From the NCBI GenBank assembly GCA_947054185.1, contig CAMRVW010000015.1:1-21932 (forward strand): a stretch of DNA of 21,932 nucleotides. The letters run 5' to 3'. Positions 1 to 6,755 of the stretch are shown piece after piece (the first letter of the stretch is position 1; each line of letters opens with the position of its first letter). The DNA is from an uncultured Rikenellaceae bacterium (GTDB taxonomy: Bacteria > Bacteroidota > Bacteroidia > Bacteroidales > Rikenellaceae). Both the position numbers and the translations under genes were made by a program. The notes beneath the pieces were generated by a model. That model had not been told where the DNA came from. It made no database searches and was given only the letters and a program-made list of their open reading frames with translations.

Positions 1-16
1 GGGGTGCTGTGCCTTT

Positions 17-635
17 GGCGTGGAGGAGCTTCGGGCCGAGCCTGCGGGGGCAAGGTGTGAGGGTCATGGGTGGTGGCGAGGTGTCTTAGTCACTGCATAT
101 AATTACTTAGCTGGGTTACGGGCCTCCGCGGGGGGAGGGTCGGCCCGTTGCGGTCTCGTGCCTCGGCCGCCCTGCCGGTGCAAAACTTGTCGGGCTGGTC
201 TCATAGGGCGCGGATTTGTGGTTGGGAGGGTTGGGGAATGAGATTTTGGCGTGAGGGAGAGCGGAACGGAGCCTGCGGAGGGCAGGGCGGGGAGATGATG
301 GGCGGCGGTGATATGCTTTAGTCACTGCGTTACATATTGCTGCGCGGAGTGCGGCCCTCCGTTGGGCGGAGGCTCCGGGCCGCTCGGGCTTTCGTTCCTC
401 AGCCCGTTTACAAGGAAATGTGTGCGGTTTCGTCCCTCAGACCGCGCTGTGGGCCGACCTGCGGTCGGCCGCATCGGCGTGGAGGTCGAGGGCGTGATGA
501 AGTTCGGGCGTGGTGTATGAGAAAGATGGGCGGCACCTTGGATTGGTCGGTACATGCCTTTGGCCTGACTGAGCCACGGGCCGAGTCTGCTGGGGCAAGG
601 CGTAAGAGTGGGTGCTCGGCTTTGGCGGTCACTGT
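17..635. repeat. three diverged copies of an ~80-bp unit
   Basis: Similar blocks lie at about 17-96, 248-328 and 562-635. They share, in order, a GGCsTG start, a CGAGCCTGCGG-like core (CGGAGCCTGCGG in copy 2, CCGAGTCTGCTGG in copy 3), a G-rich stretch and a GTCACTG end. TTAGTCACTGC is identical in copies 1 and 2. By eye copies 1 and 2 agree over roughly two thirds of positions and copy 3 is weaker. After copies 1 and 2 comes a composite GC hairpin, so the duplication extends beyond the 80 bp. The copies are not exact, so this is an old duplication or a constrained structure rather than a recent insertion. Confidence 0.55.
118..470. ncRNA. candidate structured RNA: hairpins sharing a loop
   Basis: Three hairpins share a loop resembling TCGTnCCTC but have different stems. 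They are 150-170 (GCGGTC/GGCCGC, one wobble), 385-406 (CGGGCT/AGCCCG) and 424-445 (GCGGT/ACCGC). Two composite hairpins are also similar in design but not in stem sequence: 118-148 (outer stem 118-124 with 142-148, inner CCTCC/GGAGG) and 351-383 (outer GCGGCCC/GGGCCGC, inner CCTCCG/CGGAGG). A perfect 8-bp stem with a TGC loop lies at 452-470. Diverged stems that still pair, with a fixed loop, are typical of functional RNA. The strand is uncertain and no promoter or U-tract was found, so this is a candidate only. Confidence 0.35.
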
Positions 636-665
636 CTTGATATTGATGTCAAAAGAGAGGGACGG

Positions 666-1574
666 TTATTGTTTGCGAGAAGTTATATATGCTATGATTT
701 GCTCCGGTTCGTCGGGGGAGAATGTTTTGTATTCTGGGTTTCGCCGAAACCATGTCAGTTGGCGTTTGGCATATCTGCGGGTGTTGCGTTTGATAAGTCC
801 TATTGCGGTGTCGAGATCGCACAGGCCGTCGAAATGGTCGAAGAGTTCGCTGTAACCCACTGTGCGTAAGGCGTTGAGCTTAGACCAAGGATGCAGGCGT
901 CGAGCCTCCTCCACCAGACCCTCCGATATCATGGCGTCGACACGCATGTCTATACGCCTGTAAAGTTCTTCCCGCGGGCGGACTATAAGTATGAAGATGG
1001 TGTCGAAGTTGCGTTCTTTGGTCTCTCCCTTTCGGAAAGAGCTGTATGGCTTGCCTGTGGAGAGGCATACCTCGAGGGCGCGCATGATGCGTTGTCTGTT
1101 ATTGTGGTCGACAATCCGGGCATAGTCGGGGTCGAGGCTGTCGAGCATCTCGGTAAGGGAGGAGAGCCCCTCTCTTTCCATCTTGTCGAAAAGGATGGTG
1201 CGCACATTGTCGTCGGCGGGTGGTATCTCGTCGAAGCCTCGGGTGACGGCGTCGATGTAAAGGCCGGAGCCGCCGGTGAGTATGACGTGGCTGTGGATCT
1301 GCAACAGCTTGTCTATAAGCTCGATAGCCTCTTTTTCATATTGGCCGCAGTTGTAAGGCTCGAAGACAGAGCGGGTGCGTATGAAGTGGTGCTCGGCGGC
1401 GGCGAGTTGTTCGTCTGAAGGCACTGCAGTGCCTATACGCATCTCTTTGAATATCTGACGCGAGTCGCACGAGACGATAGGGGCGTCGATGTCTTGCGAC
1501 ACCTTTATGGCCGTGTCGGTCTTGCCCACTCCCGTGGCGCCGGTTATGACAATGAGGGTGCCGCGTTTATTCAT
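666..1574 (-). CDS. miaA: tRNA dimethylallyltransferase MiaA
   Basis: MiaA transfers a dimethylallyl group from DMAPP to N6 of adenosine 37 in tRNAs that read UNN codons. The product is a 302-aa cytoplasmic protein of normal family length. The P-loop GATGVGKT is at residues 12-19, the DSRQ motif at 37-40 and GGSGLYIDA at 101-109. The C-terminal half carries the usual insert and a TVGY stretch. The start at 1574 puts the P-loop at the expected distance from the N-terminus; an in-frame ATG 12 codons upstream would add residues not usual in the family. The first 8 bases overlap the end of the preceding gene, so the two are probably translated from one message. It is the last gene of its run. Confidence 0.95.
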   Translation of the reverse strand: MNKRGTLIVITGATGVGKTDTAIKVSQDIDAPIVSCDSRQIFKEMRIGTAVPSDEQLAAAEHHFIRTRSVFEPYNCGQYEKEAIELIDKLLQIHSHVILTGGSGLYIDAVTRGFDEIPPADDNVRTILFDKMEREGLSSLTEMLDSLDPDYARIVDHNNRQRIMRALEVCLSTGKPYSSFRKGETKERNFDTIFILIVRPREELYRRIDMRVDAMISEGLVEEARRLHPWSKLNALRTVGYSELFDHFDGLCDLDTAIGLIKRNTRRYAKRQLTWFRRNPEYKTFSPDEPEQIIAYITSRKQ

Positions 1575-2094
1575 CGTCAGAGTAATAGTCGTCGCCTTCG
1601 AAGTCGTCATAGTCGCTCATGGCCTCGTCGAATATAGATCGGCTGGCGTGGTCGATGTCGGCGTCGTGCTGGTCGGGGGCCTGGCCGTTGGCAAACTGCA
1701 GGCGGGGATAATCGAATCCTTTTTGCGGTTGCGTAATGTCGGTCACCTCAAACATGAGAGCGCGGTCGCCGAGCTGGTCGAACACGTAAAGGAGTCGGTC
1801 TCCGGGGGTGCGTATTATCTGTTCGAGGCATATGTTTGCCATGGTCATGAGTATGGTCTGGTCGCCGGATTCGTCCGAGGCGGTGAAGCCCATGTCTATG
1901 GAGGTGAACTCATATTGCTTGCGCCATTTGTCGTCGGTTAGGAAAAACGAGCACAGCTCTTGTTTGTCGTAACCGAGATCGTCGCACACAAAGTCATGTA
2001 TCTCTTTAAGGGTGAGGCTTTGGGGTATCTCGTAATCACGTATGAAGTTGGGGTCTTCATCGCTTAAAACTCGGAATTTGACTATTGCAGACAT
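1567..2094 (-). CDS. pRiA4b ORF-3 / IS1096 TnpR-type family protein
   Basis: The product is 175 aa. The fold signature (hIVKFRVLSDEDPNFIRDYEI, then an alpha/beta domain with a YDKQELCSFFLTDDKW-like stretch) matches, as far as I can recognise it, the plasmid pRiA4b ORF-3-like family. This family is widespread in Bacteroidales and often sits beside miaA. Its biochemical role is not established. The C-terminus, from about residue 157, is a strongly acidic tail of Asp, Glu and Tyr. The start at 2094 (MSAIVKF) was chosen because the upstream extension runs into the repeat array and has no family likeness. The stop overlaps the miaA start by 8 bases. A promoter-like site lies 25 bp upstream in the first repeat unit. 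Confidence 0.8.
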   Translation of the reverse strand: MSAIVKFRVLSDEDPNFIRDYEIPQSLTLKEIHDFVCDDLGYDKQELCSFFLTDDKWRKQYEFTSIDMGFTASDESGDQTILMTMANICLEQIIRTPGDRLLYVFDQLGDRALMFEVTDITQPQKGFDYPRLQFANGQAPDQHDADIDHASRSIFDEAMSDYDDFEGDDYYSDDE

Positions 2095-2118
2095 TGGTTT
2101 CGGTTTTGGTGTCAATGG

Positions 2119-2150
2119 CAAAGATACGACTAAGCGAGAGCAAAAGCAAA
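2119..2150 (-). promoter_or_regulatory. promoter for the ORF-3-type gene and miaA
   Basis: On the minus strand TTTG (2147-2150) lies 20 bp before TATCTTTG (2119-2126), matching the Bacteroidota primary-sigma consensus TTTG...TAnnTTTG. The expected start site is about 15-20 bp upstream of the ATG at 2094, giving a very short leader. The site lies wholly inside the first unit of the repeat array. Confidence 0.6.
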
Positions 2151-2504
2151 CGATAGTTTGCTTTTGCTGAGCGTGAGTATCTAAGACTGCCGGGTCAAAG
2201 ATACGATTAAGCCGAGAGACAAGCAAATTTTATTTGTTTGTCCGAGGCGAAGTATCTAAGACCGTCAGGTCAAAGATAGTCATAAGCCGAGAGACAAGCA
2301 AATTTTATTTGTTTGTCCGAGGTGAAATATCTAAGGCGAAGCCAAAGATACGAATAAGCGAGGGCAAAAGCAAACAAGAGTTTGGGTTTGCCGAGCGGGA
2401 GTATCTTAAAACCGTCAGGTTAAAGATACGAATAAGCGAGGGCAAAAGCAAGAGGTCTTGCATTTTGCCGAGGCGGAGTATCTAAAACCGCCAGGTTAAA
2501 GATA
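2119..2504. repeat. tandem hairpin repeat, five ~75-bp units plus a remnant
   Basis: The motif AAAGATA recurs at 2120, 2197, 2272, 2344, 2422 and 2498, so units are 72-78 bp long. Each unit starts with AAAGATACGA, has a centre in which AAAGCAAA faces TTTGCTTT-like sequence, and ends with GTATCT. Each can therefore fold as a long imperfect hairpin. The joint between units resembles AAAACCGTCAGG. The fifth unit is followed by a truncated start only. In units 1-4 the left arm reads on the minus strand as TTTG-N20-TATCTTTG; unit 5 has CTTG-N20-TATCTTTA. The array separates the acyl-CoA reductase gene from the ORF-3-type gene. Similar repeats are common between genes in Bacteroidales. Confidence 0.85.
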
Positions 2505-2537
2505 AAGACATTTCGGCATCCGGGACTTTACGATATG

Positions 2538-3518
2538 TTATAGCTCCGAGAGGAATTTTATGACGTCGACAGAGTCGGGATAGTCCCAAGGGTATGGTTT
2601 TTGGGCCGATCCGAACGGGACGTGACGGTGCGACACGAGGCACTGGGTGTGGTGCCCGGCGGCGGCAATGGCAGCGTCGAGCTCTTGACGGGTGCGATAG
2701 AACGAGTATGTGATGTCGCTTATGGAGTCTGAGCCGTCGCCCGGCGAGAGGGTGAAGAAGCCGCCGTCGACAAAGGGGGTGCCGTTCATTATCTTGAGCG
2801 CGCGGTTTTGTCTATAGTTGCCCAGAAATGACGGATGAGGCATGCGGTGAGCCATGTGCGACAACACCTCGGCGATGTCGGCGGGGGGGTAACCCTCGGG
2901 CAGATAGAGGTGGGTGACGTTGCGGCATCCGAGTGTGTGGTATGTGAATATGTCGTCATATAAGAGGGCAAGCTCGCGGTCGGTCTCGGTACCGTCTATT
3001 ATGGCGGCAGAACTTCGGTGGCCGCGTAATATCATGGGTATGTGTCCGAATCGCGCCCGCATGTGCATTGCAGCGTCCGAGCCGCCGGAGGCTATGAGGG
3101 CGTCGACGTTGTCGTGCTCACATAGCGGCTTTATCTCGATGCCGAATGCCGGTACCATGGCCTCTTCGACCCACTGCATCAGAGGGTGGTCTTTAGAGGA
3201 GTGTTTGGTGAGTGCGGTGCAGCCGGTAAGGCAACAGCACAGCAGGTCGAAAAAGCCCGCCATGGGTATGTTGCCCGCCATTACGACAGCCACGCGTCGA
3301 TACTTGGCAACATGCGGATAGCTGCCGAGCCATCGGGTGACGGCATCGTGCGTGAGCATGGTGCCGACAAGGGCGTCGAGGGCATATTTTATGTCCGCCG
3401 TGGTGAACCAGCCGTTGTCGTCCATGGCTTTTTGCATCACTTGCACGGGGGGGCCTTCAGACATGAGCCGACGCAGCCGGGTGACGGGCTTGAGGCAGGT
3501 GTCGAGCAGCGTGGTCAT
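2538..3518 (-). CDS. LuxC-like acyl-CoA reductase
   Basis: The 326-aa product resembles the LuxC family, which reduces acyl-CoA or acyl thioesters to aldehydes with NADPH through a thioester on a cysteine. Visible marks are GNIPMAGFFDLL at 82-93, GGSDA at 145-149 and a TLGCRNV segment whose Cys198 is the likely nucleophile. Nothing in the sequence indicates a membrane segment or signal peptide. The start ATG overlaps the kdsB stop as ATGA, so the two genes are almost certainly co-transcribed. The physiological substrate in Bacteroidota is unknown to me. The neighbouring kdsB hints at envelope lipid metabolism, but that is inference. Very tight clusters of Cys (CCC at 94-96) are unusual but not diagnostic. 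Confidence 0.8.
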   Translation of the reverse strand: MTTLLDTCLKPVTRLRRLMSEGPPVQVMQKAMDDNGWFTTADIKYALDALVGTMLTHDAVTRWLGSYPHVAKYRRVAVVMAGNIPMAGFFDLLCCCLTGCTALTKHSSKDHPLMQWVEEAMVPAFGIEIKPLCEHDNVDALIASGGSDAAMHMRARFGHIPMILRGHRSSAAIIDGTETDRELALLYDDIFTYHTLGCRNVTHLYLPEGYPPADIAEVLSHMAHRMPHPSFLGNYRQNRALKIMNGTPFVDGGFFTLSPGDGSDSISDITYSFYRTRQELDAAIAAAGHHTQCLVSHRHVPFGSAQKPYPWDYPDSVDVIKFLSEL

Positions 3519-4279
3519 CTGTCGAAGAGGTGTTTGTATTCCCTGAGCACGAACTCGAGGTCGGCGGGGGTGTCTATGGCGTGTGACTGGCAGTCGGTGA
3601 CGGCAGTGCGTATGGTGTATCCGTTTTCAAGCCAGCGCAGTTGTTCGAGCGACTCGCATTGTTCGAGCTCTCCGGCCGGCAGCGAGCATATTTGTGCCAG
3701 CACATCTTTGCGGTAACCGTAAAGCCCTATGTGTTTGAAGAAGGTGTGGTTTTCGGCCCACGACCCGTGCTCTCTGCCTCGCAGGAAGGGTATGGCACTG
3801 CGGCTGAAATAGAGGGCGTTGCCGTTGCGGGCGCGCACAACCTTGGGGGAGTTTTCGTTGAATATGTCTTCGTTGCCCCCGAACGGTTTTACAAGGGTGG
3901 CTATCTGGGTTGACGTGTCGTCGAAGCAGCTTTTTATAAGCTCTAGTTGTGATGTGTGGATGAACGGCTCGTCGCCCTGAATGTTGATTACCACGTCGAA
4001 GGAGATGCCGAAGAGCTGTTCGGCCTTGGCAAGGGCTTCGTTAGACCGTTCGGTGCCGCTGCGGTGGTGGGGCGATGTCATGATGACGGTGGCGCCGTGC
4101 GAGGCCGCCGTCTGTTCTATGCGGGCGTCGTCGGTGGCAACGACACAATGGTCGAAGCAGGTGCGGGCCCGTTCCCACACGTGTATTATCATGGGTTTGC
4201 CGAATATGTCGACCAGGGGTTTGCCCTCGAAGCGGCTCGAGCCGTATCGGGCGGGTATGACTGCGAGAAATCTATTCAT
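3515..4279 (-). CDS. kdsB: 3-deoxy-manno-octulosonate cytidylyltransferase KdsB
   Basis: KdsB couples CTP with Kdo to give CMP-Kdo, the donor for the inner core of lipopolysaccharide. The 254-aa length is normal. The CTP-binding RYGSSRFEGKPL lies at 11-22, VATDDAR at about 47-53, NIQGDEPF at 99-106, KHIGLYGYR at 182-190 and the terminal HAIDTPAD at 233-240. The start at 4279 gives the standard MNRFLAVIPAR opening; the frame is open for 90 codons upstream but those residues are non-homologous leader. Its stop overlaps the next gene (ATGA). A TATCTTTG box at 4371-4378 and a leader hairpin lie upstream, and rho is transcribed divergently. Confidence 0.95.
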   Translation of the reverse strand: MNRFLAVIPARYGSSRFEGKPLVDIFGKPMIIHVWERARTCFDHCVVATDDARIEQTAASHGATVIMTSPHHRSGTERSNEALAKAEQLFGISFDVVINIQGDEPFIHTSQLELIKSCFDDTSTQIATLVKPFGGNEDIFNENSPKVVRARNGNALYFSRSAIPFLRGREHGSWAENHTFFKHIGLYGYRKDVLAQICSLPAGELEQCESLEQLRWLENGYTIRTAVTDCQSHAIDTPADLEFVLREYKHLFDR

Positions 4280-4370
4280 TGTTGCATGGTTTTTGTTACT
4301 CTGTAAGCAGGCCCGCCAACGCAGAGACGAAACGGGTTCTGTCTCTGCCGAGGTTGGGCTTTGTTGCTTA

Positions 4371-4378
4371 CAAAGATA
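4371..4378 (-). promoter_or_regulatory. -7 element for kdsB
   Basis: The minus strand reads TATCTTTG, a full match to TAnnTTTG, about 92 bp before the kdsB start. No clear TTTG is found 18-21 bp further upstream, so the -33 element is weak. The predicted leader contains the 4321-4348 hairpin. Confidence 0.45.
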
Positions 4379-4506
4379 TCGTTTTATTGTGTAATTGTTT
4401 GCCTTTCGTCGATTTTTTGACGACACTTTGTTAATATAACGCTTCAGGCAGACGCCTGGCCAGTTAGATAATTTCGTTCCGTCAACTAAAAAAGTGGATA
4501 TAAAAT

Positions 4507-4536
4507 TTTGAGATAGGGCAATAATTTTTAACTTTG
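4507..4536 (+). promoter_or_regulatory. rho promoter
   Basis: TTTG at 4507-4510 is followed after 18 bp by TAACTTTG at 4529-4536, matching the Bacteroidota TTTG/TAnnTTTG consensus. The expected start near 4543 leaves a leader of about 165 nt before the rho ATG. Rho autoregulates through its leader in other bacteria; whether it does here is not shown by the sequence. Confidence 0.65.
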
Positions 4537-4709
4537 CATCGCCAAACATGAGACGCGGGTGAAATTGGGTCGGTTTTTTCTTGATCTGTCGTTTCTCTTC
4601 CGCATGTGAAAAAGGGGTTGATTGCGGGTTTCTTTGTTTGATGTTTGGACGCTTCTTGTTGTCCGGTTCGGATTTCCAAGCATTCTATTTATTTGTACAA
4701 GACCACATT

Positions 4710-6416
4710 ATGCAAGATTTTGCAACATTGAAACAAAAAACTCTCGTTGAATTGCGTGTGATAGCCAAGTCATTCGGCATGAAACGGGTGGAGAGTTATC
4801 GTAAAGACGAGCTTATAGGCAAGATCATCGAGTTTTCTTCGGCCATCGCAGAGTATCGTAACGGCGACGTTCAGCATGGCGACCGCTCGTTGTTCGATAG
4901 TCGGGAGAGCGCCCCGGAAGAGGTTGCAGAGCCGGCAGAGAGCAAAGGCGGCGAGCCCGAGACGGTGCGCCATCGTCGTGGCAGGATAGCGCGCGGCAAG
5001 GTCTATTCGGCTCAACCCGAGGGTGTTGCCATAAGGGGCGAGGCTTCCGTTGCAGTCGCTTCAGAAGATACGTCTTCAGACAGACGCACCAATATGCCCA
5101 ATCCGCCGGCCGTGGATATAGAGATAATGAAAAAGCGCCGTTTCGATGCGCGTCAGTCGGTGCGTCAGGATATGCCCAAGACTGAGCCCAAGCGTGTGCG
5201 TATGGATGATGCCGAAGATATCGACCGGGTGTCGGTGCCTGTAATGGAGCCGCAGGACGATGTAAGGGGCAGGCGTCAGGGGTCTCAGCGTGAGGAGTAT
5301 CTCGGGTCGGTAAAGAGCGAGGGTGTGCTTGAGATATTGCAGGACGGTTACGGCTTTTTGCGTTCGTCAGACTATAATTACCTCAACTCGCCCGACGATA
5401 TATATGTGTCGCCGTCGCAGATACGCACTTTCGGCTTGAAGCAGGGCGATACGGTGGCCGGTGAGATACGTCCGCCCAAAGACGGTGAGAAATATTTTCC
5501 CCTGGTCAAGGTCGATATGGTTAACGGCCTTAATCCCGAGGAGTTGCGCGACAGGGTTATGTTCGAGTATCTGACGCCTTTGTTCCCGCAAGAGAAATTC
5601 GACATAACGAGCAACGGACACAACAATCTCTCCAACCGCGTGATAGACATGTTCGCACCCATAGGCAAGGGTCAGCGTGCCCTTGTGGTGGCGCAGCCCA
5701 AGACCGGTAAGACCATGTTGCTCAAATCAATAGCCAATGCCATTGCCGACAACCACCCTGAGGCGTATATGATAATGTTGCTCATAGACGAGCGTCCCGA
5801 GGAGGTGACCGACATGCAGCGCTCGGTAAAGGCCGAGGTGGTGGCATCCACTTTCGACGAGCAGGCCACGCGCCACGTGAAGGTGGCCGAGATGGTGCTC
5901 GAAAAGGCCAAGAGGCTGGTGGAGTGCGGTCATGACGTGGTTATATTCCTTGACTCGATAACCCGTCTGGCACGTGCCTATAACACGGTGCAGCCTGCCT
6001 CGGGCAAGGTGCTCTCGGGTGGTGTCGATGCCAATGCCTTGCATAAGCCCAAGCGCTTTTTCGGAGCGGCGCGCAACACGGAAGAGAAAGGTTCGCTCAC
6101 CATCATTGCCTCGGCCCTTATAGATACAGGCTCTAAGATGGACGAGGTGATATTCGAGGAGTTCAAGGGTACGGGTAACATGGAGTTGCAGTTAGACAGA
6201 AAATTGTCCAACAAGCGCATATATCCCGCTGTCGACATAACGGCCTCATCGACCCGTCGCGACGACCTTTTGATGAACCGCGAGACCTTGCAGAAGACAT
6301 GGATAATACGCCGCCACCTTACCGACATGAACTCGGTGGAGGCCATGGAGCTGATAAAGAAAGAGATGGAGAGCACCGACAGCAACGACGAGCTGTTGCA
6401 GAAGATGAACCAGTAA
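4710..6416 (+). CDS. rho: transcription termination factor Rho with long linker
   Basis: Rho is a hexameric RNA helicase that ends transcription of untranslated RNA. The 568-aa product is longer than the ~420 aa of E. coli Rho. A Rho-N helical domain (about 4-45) is followed by a charged, Arg/Asp/Glu-rich, low-complexity segment (about 50-195). Next comes the OB-fold RNA-binding domain with GVLEILQDGYGFLR at 205-218. The ATPase core has Walker A AQPKTGKT at 328-335, Walker B VIFLDSITR at 411-419 and the Q/R-loop region at about 437-456. The start at 4710 (MQDFATLKQK) begins the Rho-N domain; an upstream in-frame ATG at 4581 would add 43 non-homologous residues. The linker matches the disordered insert typical of Bacteroidota Rho, reported to drive phase separation in Bacteroides. 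The gene is monocistronic, with its own promoter and terminator. Confidence 0.97.
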   Translation: MQDFATLKQKTLVELRVIAKSFGMKRVESYRKDELIGKIIEFSSAIAEYRNGDVQHGDRSLFDSRESAPEEVAEPAESKGGEPETVRHRRGRIARGKVYSAQPEGVAIRGEASVAVASEDTSSDRRTNMPNPPAVDIEIMKKRRFDARQSVRQDMPKTEPKRVRMDDAEDIDRVSVPVMEPQDDVRGRRQGSQREEYLGSVKSEGVLEILQDGYGFLRSSDYNYLNSPDDIYVSPSQIRTFGLKQGDTVAGEIRPPKDGEKYFPLVKVDMVNGLNPEELRDRVMFEYLTPLFPQEKFDITSNGHNNLSNRVIDMFAPIGKGQRALVVAQPKTGKTMLLKSIANAIADNHPEAYMIMLLIDERPEEVTDMQRSVKAEVVASTFDEQATRHVKVAEMVLEKAKRLVECGHDVVIFLDSITRLARAYNTVQPASGKVLSGGVDANALHKPKRFFGAARNTEEKGSLTIIASALIDTGSKMDEVIFEEFKGTGNMELQLDRKLSNKRIYPAVDITASSTRRDDLLMNRETLQKTWIIRRHLTDMNSVEAMELIKKEMESTDSNDELLQKMNQ

Positions 6417-6437
6417 TATGTGGTGATAGTAACATAG

Positions 6438-6477
6438 AAAAACGGATGTCTTAAATTATAAGATGTCCGTTTTTTTG
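6438..6477 (+). terminator. intrinsic terminator after rho
   Basis: A 12-bp stem (6441-6452 with 6460-6471, two G-U wobbles in the middle, loop of 7) is flanked by an A-run before and a run of T after. It starts about 20 bp downstream of the rho stop codon. The A and T flanks would allow it to work in both directions. Confidence 0.8.
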
Positions 6478-6587
6478 TGGAGCGATTCATGGCGCAGCGG
6501 TTGTCTGTTTTGCGGGAGTGGGGCAGTGGTGCTGTAAGTGATGTGGAGAGAAAAATAGGAGTAAAACAGAAAAAAACGTTAAACCTG

Positions 6588-6618
6588 TTTGCTTTTACCA
6601 AACCGACGACTAAATTTG
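6588..6618 (+). promoter_or_regulatory. promoter of the yhcH-nanS unit
   Basis: TTTG at 6588-6591, a 19-bp spacer and TAAATTTG at 6611-6618 give a full match to the Bacteroidota consensus. The predicted leader is about 130 nt. It contains the inverted pair GTTGTAAA (6666-6673) and TTTACAAC (6729-6736), each next to a copy of CGGAGGCTT (6674 and 6722), which may be a regulatory structure or operator pair. The rest of the 6417-6755 gap holds only the rho terminator. Confidence 0.6.
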
Positions 6619-6755
6619 TATGACCGTTTTGCTTTGTCTTTGCGTAAATGCCGGCGTTTGCGTGGGTTGTAAACGGAGGCTTGCATGAAGATGGTGTTGT
6701 GCCGTTTTGTATCAGGCATGGCGGAGGCTTTACAACGGGTTGAAAAACAGATGTT

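Larger units (their letters stand above)
1..665. other. GC-rich gene-free region with repeats and hairpins
   Basis: No convincing protein gene is visible here. The open frames on both strands are low-complexity (Arg, Gly, Pro-rich), overlap one another and resemble no family I know. The stretch is G-rich on the + strand and holds diverged repeats plus several GC-rich hairpins, listed separately. It lies downstream of the miaA stop codon, which reads toward it. I see no clear Bacteroidota-type promoter in it and no U-tract terminator for the miaA operon. Confidence 0.6.
4280..4709. other. divergent kdsB / rho intergenic region
   Basis: This 430-bp gap holds back-to-back control signals. On the kdsB side are an 8-bp perfect stem GCAGAGAC/GTCTCTGC (4321-4328 with 4341-4348, loop of 12) and a minus-strand TATCTTTG. 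In the middle is the palindrome CAGGC-AGAC-GCCTG (4445-4458), which could be an operator or a small hairpin. On the rho side is a good plus-strand promoter, followed by an untranslated leader of about 165 bases. No separate gene is visible. Confidence 0.6.

Noticed and set aside
337..855. 172-codon plus-strand frame at the left end
   Set aside because: It overlaps the 3' end of miaA and several competing frames, and the composition is Arg/Ser/Gly-rich noise of GC-rich DNA.
2234..2485. 83-codon plus-strand frame with repeating peptide
   Set aside because: It is only the translation of the tandem hairpin units; periodicity of the DNA explains the peptide repeat.
2119..2504. CRISPR array
   Set aside because: The repeated parts fill the whole unit and there are no unique spacers of constant length; no cas genes are near.
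4581..4709. Longer Rho with 43 extra N-terminal residues
   Set aside because: The added residues are Cys/Phe-rich and unlike Rho; the Rho-N domain begins exactly at the ATG at 4710.
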